Shown here one piece after another: positions 58,116 through 64,000 of a DNA stretch of 64,000 nt; the first letter of the stretch is position 1; the number at the start of each line of letters is the position of its first letter. The notes under the pieces were generated by a model, which was not told the DNA's origin, searched no databases, and saw only the letters and a list, made by a program, of their open reading frames with translations. A program made the position numbers and the translations under genes. The DNA lies in contig NZ_CAJYEB010000012.1 of NCBI RefSeq assembly GCF_913773735.1, positions 1 to 64,000 on the forward strand, written 5' to 3'. This stretch comes from an uncultured Massilia sp. (lineage in GTDB: Bacteria > Pseudomonadota > Gammaproteobacteria > Burkholderiales > Burkholderiaceae_D).

Positions 58116-58182
58116 GGCTGCGGCTGCGGCTGCGGCCGACCCCGGCCGCGCCGTCCGTGCTCCGCGCCTGGCCGCGTCCCGC

Positions 58183-58188
58183 TACACT
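58183..58188 (+). promoter_or_regulatory. candidate -10 element before SDR gene
   Basis: TACACT, in the context GCTACACTGGCGG, lies 30 bp before the ATG. It is of the type common before genes in this window. A GCTGCG triplet repeat precedes the region (58113-58133). Confidence 0.35.
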
Positions 58189-58218
58189 GGCGGCGAGGAC
58201 ACGGGACAGGGAGGAACC

Positions 58219-58959
58219 ATGCAACTCGAAGGACGCGTCGCCATCGTCACCGGCGCCGCCGGCGGCATCGGCCTGGCCACGGCGCGCGCGCTGCTGCGCG
58301 AAGGCGCGCGCGTGATGCTGGCCGGGCGCCACCAGGACACGCTCGATCGCGCCCGCACCGAGCTGGAACGGGACGCGCCGGCGCAGCACATCGCCACCGG
58401 CACCTGCGACGTGGCGCACGAAGACCAGGTGCAGGACCTGGTGCGCGCCACGCTGCGCCAGTTCGGGCGCTGGGACGTCGCCGTCAACAACGCCGGCGTC
58501 ATGCATTTCAAGCCGATCGCGGAACAGGTGGCGGACGACTGGCGCGCCACGCTCGACGTCGACCTGATCGGCGCCTTCCACCTGATCAAGCACGCCTTCC
58601 TGCTGATGGAAGGCGGGGGCGCCGTCGTCAACGTCTCCAGCGTGCACGCCTGTGCCACCGAGCAGCTGGTCGCGCCGTATGCCGCCGCCAAGGCGGCGCT
58701 GCTGTCGCTGACGCGCTCGGCGGCGATCGAGGGCAAGCCGAAAAGGATCCGCGTGAACGCCGTGGTGCCGGGCGCCATCGATACGCCGATGTTGTGGGAC
58801 AACCCGAACGTGAAGTCCGGCGCCGAGACCATCGACCCGGCGGACGTGGGCGCGCCCGGCGACGTGGCCGCGGCCATCGTGTTCCTGGCGAGTCCGCAGG
58901 CTGCCTTCGTCAACGGCAGTGCGCTGCTGGTCGACGGCGGGCGGCTGGCCCACCTGTAG
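58219..58959 (+). CDS. SDR-family oxidoreductase
   Basis: The 246-residue classical short-chain dehydrogenase has the Rossmann motif TGAAGGIGLAT (TGxxxGIG) and NNAG (NNAGV). Its catalytic Ser (NVSSVHA) is followed by Y-x-x-x-K in APYAAAKAAL. It uses NAD(P)H. The substrate, an alcohol, ketone or sugar, is unknown. A GGGAGG site precedes the ATG. It is convergent with the LacI-type gene. Confidence 0.88.
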   Translation: MQLEGRVAIVTGAAGGIGLATARALLREGARVMLAGRHQDTLDRARTELERDAPAQHIATGTCDVAHEDQVQDLVRATLRQFGRWDVAVNNAGVMHFKPIAEQVADDWRATLDVDLIGAFHLIKHAFLLMEGGGAVVNVSSVHACATEQLVAPYAAAKAALLSLTRSAAIEGKPKRIRVNAVVPGAIDTPMLWDNPNVKSGAETIDPADVGAPGDVAAAIVFLASPQAAFVNGSALLVDGGRLAHL

Positions 58960-58968
58960 GCCGCCTCG

Positions 58969-59934
58969 TCAAGGCTGGCGCGCGGCGGTCGAGGCGCGCA
59001 GCACGAGTTGCGGCGCCATGCCGTCGGGCCGCGGCGGCGCCTCGCCGCGCACCCGCGCCAGCAGCAGCCGCATCGCGCCGGCGCCGACCCGTTCGCCGTG
59101 CGGGTCGACCGTGGTCAGCCCCGGCGTGGCGACGTCGCCGCAGGCCAGGTTGCCGAAGCCGGCGACGGACAGCTCGCGCGGAATGGCCAGGCCGAGCCTG
59201 GACGCCTCCTTCATGAACCCCAGCGCCAGCAGGTCGTCGCAGCAGAGCAGGGCGTCCGGCCGCCGCTCGCCCAGCACGATGCCGGCGCACAGGCGCGTGC
59301 CCTCGGCCAGCGTGGGCGCGTCGGCGTCGACGACGTCCGGCGCCAGGCCGGCCGCGGCCAGGCAATCGCGCACGTCGGCCAGGCGCCGGGCATTGCCGGC
59401 CGCCGCCGGGCAGCCCAGCCAGGCGAAGCGGCGGTGGCCCAGCATCAGCAGGTGGCGCGCCAGCATGCAGGCGCCGGCATGGTCGTCCCCGCCCGCGTCG
59501 CCGGCATGCACCAGCGGCTTGCCGAAGCCGGTCGTCCAGCCCCTGTCCTCGTCGCGGGCGGACGCGGCCACGAGCACGCCGTCCACGCGCGTGCCCAGGT
59601 CCTGCGGTGTGCACGGTCCCTGCGCCGCGCCGGTATCGACCAGCAGGACGGCGAAGCCCTGCTCGGCGGCGACGCGGGCGGCGCCTTTCAGGACGGGGGC
59701 GACGTGCGGATCGGCGGGGTCGGGCAGCGCGATGCCGACGGTGGCGGTGCGCCCGGTGACCATCGAACGCGCGAGCTGGTTGGACCGGTAGCCCAGGCTG
59801 GCGATCGCGGCCGCGATCGCGGCTTCGACGGCGGGCGAGAAGCGCTGCACGCCGTTGATGAACTTCGACACGGTGGCGGTCGAGACGCGGGCGGCGGCGG
59901 CGACGTCGTGGAGGGTCGGGGCGGTGTTTTTCAT
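58969..59934 (-). CDS. LacI-family transcriptional regulator
   Basis: The 321-residue protein has an N-terminal helix-turn-helix (TLHDVAAAARVSTATVSKFINGVQRFSP) and a periplasmic-binding-like ligand domain (about 60-320). It probably represses sugar-use genes. Residues such as RTATVGIALPDPADPH and DALLCCDDLLALGF are standard. The start at 59934 gives the canonical N-terminus. A role in controlling the neighbouring SDR is possible but only by position. Confidence 0.88.
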   Translation of the reverse strand: MKNTAPTLHDVAAAARVSTATVSKFINGVQRFSPAVEAAIAAAIASLGYRSNQLARSMVTGRTATVGIALPDPADPHVAPVLKGAARVAAEQGFAVLLVDTGAAQGPCTPQDLGTRVDGVLVAASARDEDRGWTTGFGKPLVHAGDAGGDDHAGACMLARHLLMLGHRRFAWLGCPAAAGNARRLADVRDCLAAAGLAPDVVDADAPTLAEGTRLCAGIVLGERRPDALLCCDDLLALGFMKEASRLGLAIPRELSVAGFGNLACGDVATPGLTTVDPHGERVGAGAMRLLLARVRGEAPPRPDGMAPQLVLRASTAARQP

Positions 59935-60045
59935 CCTGGCGGCGGGAAGGTTCGGATGGGGCCTGCCGCCGCATCCTACCATGGCGCGTCGATCCGCCGG
60001 CGGCCCGGTCGCGTCGTCGCGCGGGCATCCGGCGCGCAAGTGTGC

Positions 60046-61020
60046 CTACGCCGGCACGATCCCCATCATCGCCGCCGCCGCCACCAGCGTGACCACCGAC
60101 GCCACCGTCGTCGCCAGGATCACCTGCGCGACCAGTGCCCCGTCGCGCCGGTAGTATTCGGCCAGCATGAACGGCCCGGTGCCGGTCGGCAGGGCCGCCA
60201 GCAGGACGGCCATGTGGCGCGACGCGGCGGGCAGGGCGAACACCCAGGTGGCCAGCGCCCAGGTCAGCAGCGGCTGCACGGCCAGCTTGGCCGCCACCAG
60301 CGCGGCCAGCGTGGCGCGCCCGCCGGGCGCCGGCGCCGCCGTTGGCGTTGCCGTGCGCGCCAGCGTCTGGTTGGCCAGGAACAGCCCCAGCCCGACCAGC
60401 GCGCAAGGGCTGGCCGCGCCGCCGAGCAGCTTCAGGAAGGTCTCGACGCTGGCCGGCACGACCGCGCCGGCGCCGGCGAACGCCGCGCCGGCGAGCGGCG
60501 CCAGCACCAGCGGATTGCGCAGCACGGCGCCGGCGACCCGCGCGGCCAGCCGGGCGGGATGGCGCTCGGCCTGCAGCCCCGCCTCGATCAGCGCGATGGC
60601 CGCCGCGAAGAACACGCAGGCGACGATGATGGTCGCGATCGTCGTCGGCGTCAGGCTGTCCTTGCCGAACAACAGCAGCAACAACGGAAAGCCGACGTAG
60701 CCGGTGTTCGGGTAGGACGCGGCGACGGCGTCGATGCTGGCGTCGGCCAGCGGCTTGCGCGCCAGCAGGCGCCAGCCCAGCACGGCGCCGAACAGCAGGC
60801 CCTTGGCCAGCATGAAGGTGCCGACGAAGCCCGGCTGCCAGATCGCGCGCCAGCCGGTATGCGCCATGATGTCGAACAGCAGGGCGGGCAGGGCGAGCCA
60901 GACGACCAGGCGGTTGACGTCGCCGGCGGCGCCCGGCCCCATGACGCCGCGCAGCCGCGCCAGGTAGCCGGCCAGGATCAGGCCGAAGATCGGAAGCAGG
61001 ATGAGCAGGGTCGGGATCAT
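60046..61020 (-). CDS. AEC-family transporter (auxin efflux carrier-like)
   Basis: The 324-residue inner-membrane protein has about ten spans. The N-terminal LLPIFGLILAGYLARL and the middle SYPNTGYVGFPLLLLLF (a conserved Asn-Thr-Gly-Tyr segment) are typical of AEC carriers. These export or import small organic acids such as malonate or malate in some bacteria. It is divergent from a LysR gene with a palindrome between them, the usual pairing of regulator and target. Two close ATG codons (61020 and 61029) could serve as the start. Confidence 0.85.
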   Translation of the reverse strand: MIPTLLILLPIFGLILAGYLARLRGVMGPGAAGDVNRLVVWLALPALLFDIMAHTGWRAIWQPGFVGTFMLAKGLLFGAVLGWRLLARKPLADASIDAVAASYPNTGYVGFPLLLLLFGKDSLTPTTIATIIVACVFFAAAIALIEAGLQAERHPARLAARVAGAVLRNPLVLAPLAGAAFAGAGAVVPASVETFLKLLGGAASPCALVGLGLFLANQTLARTATPTAAPAPGGRATLAALVAAKLAVQPLLTWALATWVFALPAASRHMAVLLAALPTGTGPFMLAEYYRRDGALVAQVILATTVASVVTLVAAAAMMGIVPA

Positions 61021-61093
61021 GGTGCGCATTCGTGAAGGTGCACGACTGTAGCGCCGCGGCCGATGCATTTCCAATGCTGATTTGCGCTACCAT

Positions 61094-61112
61094 CGATACC
61101 GTCCAGGTATCG
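61094..61112. promoter_or_regulatory. LysR-type operator candidate
   Basis: CGATACC and GGTATCG form a perfect 7-bp inverted repeat around GTCCA in the gap between the AEC transporter and the LysR gene. This matches the T-N11-A style of LysR boxes and lies 9 bp before the regulator start, so autoregulation is likely. Confidence 0.65.
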
Positions 61113-61120
61113 GTACTTTC

Positions 61121-61999
61121 ATGCTCGACATCAAACCGCTCAGGTACTTCCTAGCGCTCGCCGAGACGCGCAATTTCCACCGCGCCGCCGAGCGGCTGCA
61201 CATGTCGCAGCCGCCGCTGAGCCGCCGCATCGCCGCCCTCGAGCGCGAGGTCGGCACGCCGCTGTTCGCGCGCGGCGGCCGCCAGGTGACGCTGACGCCG
61301 GCCGGCGCGGCGTTCCATGCCGAGGCCGTCGCCATCCTGGCGGCGCTGCAGCGCGCCCAGGCGCTGGCGCGCGCGACGGCCGCCGGCAGCAGCGGCCGGC
61401 TGCGCATCGGGTTCACGATGTGCGCCGCCCATTCGGTGGTGCCGGGCTGGGTGCGCGCGATGCGCGCGGCCTGGCCGCAGGTCGCGCTGGAACTGCGCGA
61501 GATCGTCTCGGACGAGCTGCCGGACAGGCTGGCGGCGGGCGAGATCGACCTGGCGGTGATGTTCGACCAGCGCGCGCGCGCCGGCCTGGCGCGCCGGCTG
61601 GTGCTGTCCGAGCCGATGTGCGTGGCGCTGCCGCGCAGCCACCCGCGCGCCCGCGCGCGCCGGCTGCGCATCACCGACCTGCGCGACGACCTGTTCGCGA
61701 TGACCGCGCAGGATGCCGGCAGCCGCCTGCATGCCGAGGTGCTGGACTTCTGCCGGCGCCACGGCTTCGAGCCGAAGGTCAGCTTCGAGGTGCGGCTGCA
61801 GCAGACCATGCTCGGCCTCGTGAACGACGCCCACTGCGTGGCGCTGGTGCCGGACTCGATGCGGCGCGTGGCCATGCAGGACATCGTGTTCAAGCGCCTG
61901 GACGACGCGCCGGCGGTCGACCTCTACCTGGCCTGGAGCGAGGGCAATCGCAATCCCTGCCTGCCGGGGTTCTTTTCCGCCTGCGCGATTCCCGCCTGA
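61121..61999 (+). CDS. LysR-family transcriptional regulator
   Basis: The 292-residue protein has an N-terminal winged helix-turn-helix (LRYFLALAETRNFHRAAERLHMSQPPLSRRIAALE) and a two-lobed inducer-binding domain. It probably controls the divergent AEC transporter and itself through the palindrome upstream. The ATG at 61121 gives the standard N-terminus MLDIKPLRYF, so the upstream in-frame ATG was rejected. Confidence 0.92.
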   Translation: MLDIKPLRYFLALAETRNFHRAAERLHMSQPPLSRRIAALEREVGTPLFARGGRQVTLTPAGAAFHAEAVAILAALQRAQALARATAAGSSGRLRIGFTMCAAHSVVPGWVRAMRAAWPQVALELREIVSDELPDRLAAGEIDLAVMFDQRARAGLARRLVLSEPMCVALPRSHPRARARRLRITDLRDDLFAMTAQDAGSRLHAEVLDFCRRHGFEPKVSFEVRLQQTMLGLVNDAHCVALVPDSMRRVAMQDIVFKRLDDAPAVDLYLAWSEGNRNPCLPGFFSACAIPA

Positions 62000-62092
62000 C
62001 GTTCGCGCGCCGATGGCTCGAACCCCGCACCGACTGGTCGTCGGCGATGCACGGGTCGGCGCATTTCACTGGAGCGCCGTCCGGCCATTGCC

Positions 62093-62098
62093 TAGAAT
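62093..62098 (+). promoter_or_regulatory. candidate -10 element before S41 peptidase gene
   Basis: TAGAAT, in the context GCCTAGAATCGCC, lies 37 bp before the start codon. No matching -35 is seen. Confidence 0.35.
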
Positions 62099-62135
62099 CG
62101 CCGCATTCGATCGTCGGTCCAACCTGGAGGAGCGT

Positions 62136-63227
62136 ATGGCAGGCAAGAAGCAGTTTGTCGCAGGGGTCGTATTGGGCGCCCTGTTGTCGTGTTCCGCCTT
62201 CGCGGCGGCGGACACCGCGTTGAGCGCATCCGACCGCGCCGCGGTCGTGCAAAAACTGTCGGCGGAACTGAAGGCGAACTACATCGAGCCCGCCGTGGCC
62301 GAGCGGGCCGGCGCCGCGATCGCCAAAAAGCGGGCCGAAGGCGGCTACGCGTCCGCCGCCGGCGCGCAGGCGTTCAGCGAGGCGCTCGCGACGGACCTGC
62401 GCGCAGTCAGCGGCGACCTGCACTTCGGCGCCAGGGTCGACGAAGGCTTCGACGCGCCCGGCGCCGCCCCCGTGGACAGGCGCACCCGGATGGCCGAGAT
62501 GCGCGACCGGTCGGCGCGCCAGGGCTACGGCATCGAGAAGATCGAGCGCCTGCCCGGCAACGTCGGCTATATCGAGCTGCGCGGCTTCGGCGCCACGGAA
62601 TTCGTCGGCCCGGCGTACACGGCGGCGCTGTCGCTCATGGAGGGGACGGATGCGCTGATCCTCGACCTGCGCCGCAACGGCGGCGGGAGCCCGGGGAGCG
62701 TGGCCTACCTGATGAGTCATTTCTTCCCGCTCGGCGACCAGCGTCACCTGATCGACATCTACCACCGCGCGAGCGGTACGACGCAGCAGATCTGGACCGT
62801 GCCGACGGTCGCGCAGCGCTACGACAAGCCGGTGTACGTGCTGACCTCGGCCCGCACGTTTTCCGGCGGCGAGGACTGCGCGTACGACTTCCAGGCGCAC
62901 AAGCGCGGGACGCTGGTCGGCGAGACGACCGGCGGCGGCTCCAATCCGGTGGGCTGGTTCGGCGTGGGCCACGGCATCGTCGTCGCGATCCCGGTCTCGC
63001 GCACGACCAATGCCGTCACCGGGACCAACTGGGAGCACGTGGGCGTGAAGCCGGACGTGGCCGTGCCGGCGGCGCAGGCGCTGCAGACCGCCTACGCCGC
63101 CATCCTGCGCACGCAGGTGGCGGCCGCCAGGGACGATGCCGAGCGCGCGAAACTGCAGCGCCTGCTCGCGATGGTGGAGAAAGGCGAGCGCGAGCCGCCG
63201 ATCTATACGCTGCGGGGCGAGCGCTGA
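62136..63227 (+). CDS. S41-family serine peptidase, exported
   Basis: The 363-residue protein has a signal peptide (KQFVAGVVLGALLSCSAFAAAD) and an IRBP-like N-terminal region. Its tail-protease domain contains ALILDLRRNGGGSPG and the nucleophile segment TSARTFSGGEDCAYDF. A later GETTGGGSNP loop is also typical. It probably degrades peptides in the periplasm. No PDZ domain is visible, unlike CtpA-type S41 enzymes. A TGGAGGAG site precedes the ATG at 62136. Confidence 0.87.
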   Translation: MAGKKQFVAGVVLGALLSCSAFAAADTALSASDRAAVVQKLSAELKANYIEPAVAERAGAAIAKKRAEGGYASAAGAQAFSEALATDLRAVSGDLHFGARVDEGFDAPGAAPVDRRTRMAEMRDRSARQGYGIEKIERLPGNVGYIELRGFGATEFVGPAYTAALSLMEGTDALILDLRRNGGGSPGSVAYLMSHFFPLGDQRHLIDIYHRASGTTQQIWTVPTVAQRYDKPVYVLTSARTFSGGEDCAYDFQAHKRGTLVGETTGGGSNPVGWFGVGHGIVVAIPVSRTTNAVTGTNWEHVGVKPDVAVPAAQALQTAYAAILRTQVAAARDDAERAKLQRLLAMVEKGEREPPIYTLRGER

Positions 63228-63294
63228 GCGGGGCCGCGCGCAGGCAGGATGCTCCCGTCTCGCGCGCGGCGCCGGTCCCGGCTGTTCCGCAAGG

Positions 63295-63687
63295 CTATGT
63301 GCGATCCCGCGCGGACGTACTGCCAGCGCCGTTCCGCCTGCGCCCCAGACGCCGCCACGCCGAGGCGCAGGTCGAGACCACGAGCATCCAGAACAAGACC
63401 GCAAGACCGAGCCGTGGCCACAGGATGTCGTCCAGCCCCATCGCTATCGACAGGGGGGCTCTGGCCACCGAGCCGACCGGCGATGTGGCTTGGCTATCTG
63501 CAAGGAATGGAAGCGGAAACCCATCAGCGCGTACCGGGCAAGCCATCGGCGTCCCCAGATCGCCGCAGACCGCTTGGACGTGTCCCGGCACGATCAGCGA
63601 CGAATAGGAGATAGCGACCCCGCTGATGAAGGACAATGCCATGGACTTCATGCGTAAAGCGGTCCTGCTCATCGGCATCCCTGCCAT
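63295..63687 (-). CDS. small membrane protein of unknown function
   Basis: The 130-residue protein has an N-terminal hydrophobic stretch (MALSFISGVAISYSSLIVPG), a short Cys-containing loop (AVCGDLGTPMACPV) and a second hydrophobic helix (LGLAVLFWMLVVSTCASAW) with a basic tail. The ATG at 63687 has GGGGG seven bases upstream. It looks like a two-span inner-membrane protein. The family is unknown, and confidence rests on the membrane pattern and ribosome-binding site. Confidence 0.5.
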   Translation of the reverse strand: MAGMPMSRTALRMKSMALSFISGVAISYSSLIVPGHVQAVCGDLGTPMACPVRADGFPLPFLADSQATSPVGSVARAPLSIAMGLDDILWPRLGLAVLFWMLVVSTCASAWRRLGRRRNGAGSTSARDRT

Positions 63688-63791
63688 CGTCTGGCCCCCT
63701 TGTCCTTCGCGTCGATGCGCCTGCGGCCGAACCCGGCCGTGCAAATACCGGGCGGGCTTGCCGGACGCGCGACCGTGCCGATACGTCCGTG

Positions 63792-64000
63792 TCAGCCCGC
63801 CCCCGCACACCGCACCTGTCCCCGGCCCGCCTGCTTGGCCTCGTACATGCAGCGGTCCGCCATGTGGATCAGTGCCGCCGCATCGGTCGTGGCATCCGGC
63901 GCGTGCAGGGCGATGCCGATGCTCGCGCCCACCCGCGCGACGGCGGGCGCCGCGCCGCCGGCCAGGTCCACCGGCTGCGCCACGGCGGCAACCAGCTTTT
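63792..64000 (-). CDS. C-terminal end of a GGDEF-domain protein, cut by window edge
   Basis: Only the last 69 residues are visible: VARVGASIGIALHAP and ADRCMYEAKQAGRGQVR, the standard end of a GGDEF domain (SIGIA strand and the YxAKxxGR helix). The catalytic motif and N-terminal sensor are beyond the window. It is presumably a diguanylate cyclase. Confidence 0.75.
   Translation of the reverse strand, partial: KLVAAVAQPVDLAGGAAPAVARVGASIGIALHAPDATTDAAALIHMADRCMYEAKQAGRGQVRCAGAG

Noticed and set aside
58113-58135. GCTGCG repeat as a possible CRISPR or satellite
   Set aside because: It is only four short hexamer units just after the GGDEF-EAL stop. There are no spacers.
1-64000. tRNA, rRNA or CRISPR features
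   Set aside because: I saw no cloverleaf-like conserved tRNA ends, rRNA stretches or regularly spaced repeats on either strand. This was by eye only and a tRNAscan run would be more secure.

Overview
The window is very GC-rich and gene-dense. It looks like the chromosome of a betaproteobacterium of the Oxalobacteraceae (Massilia/Telluria type). This is inferred from base composition, the gene order of its type VI secretion locus and the overall gene content. No rRNA or tRNA gene or CRISPR array was seen. The coding regions fall into six blocks.

(1) 1-5.7 kb. A truncated IS1595-family element sits at the left edge. Next to it are a Fur-controlled small RNA candidate and a Fur-boxed TonB siderophore receptor. 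These are followed by a short internally deleted derivative of the same IS, a secreted HAF-repeat protein and a TRIC-type channel.

(2) 5.7-19.7 kb. This is a Ter-type stress locus: a TerD-vWA protein, a TerD/TerA-like protein, a MoxR-like AAA ATPase, a zincin-vWA protein and two uncharacterised proteins. They are followed by a PaaK-type adenylate-forming enzyme and a NadR-like NMN adenylyltransferase/ribosylnicotinamide kinase. The genes overlap or abut and run in one direction from 10.9 to 19.7 kb. An orphan phage-type tail sheath gene, a second copy of the small RNA and a membrane diguanylate cyclase lie on the opposite strand between the two TerD genes.

(3) 19.9-23.2 kb. Two secreted proteins of unknown role flank a glutathione peroxidase.

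(4) 23.4-46.5 kb. This is a nearly complete T6SS locus. tssL and tssK run left. A TPR lipoprotein, tssB, tssC, hcp, tssE, tssF, tssG, tssH, an unknown membrane protein and a GH43 glycosidase run right. tssA, an OmpA-like protein, tagF, tssM, a small unknown protein and a TagX-like M15 peptidase run left. Canonical tssJ, vgrG and PAAR genes are not in the window.

(5) 46.5-55.4 kb. A leftward group encodes an alpha/beta hydrolase, an ankyrin-like protein, a sirtuin and a small membrane-anchored protein resembling the FtsK gamma domain. Next come a WYL regulator, a NERD-UvrD-type helicase, a Fur-boxed PepSY-flavodoxin reductase (probable ferric reductase) and a 52-residue membrane peptide.

(6) 55.6-64 kb. 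This contains a PAS-GGDEF-EAL protein, an SDR, a LacI regulator, a divergent AEC transporter/LysR pair with a palindromic operator, an S41 peptidase, a small membrane protein and the C-terminus of another GGDEF protein.

The strongest candidates for new biology are two. One is the pair of Fur-box-driven, terminator-ended small RNAs at 1.0-1.16 and 8.86-9.02 kb. They share a loop sequence, and their enclosing stems keep pairing although their sequences differ. The other is the Ter/MoxR/vWA-zincin locus joined to NadR and an adenylating enzyme.
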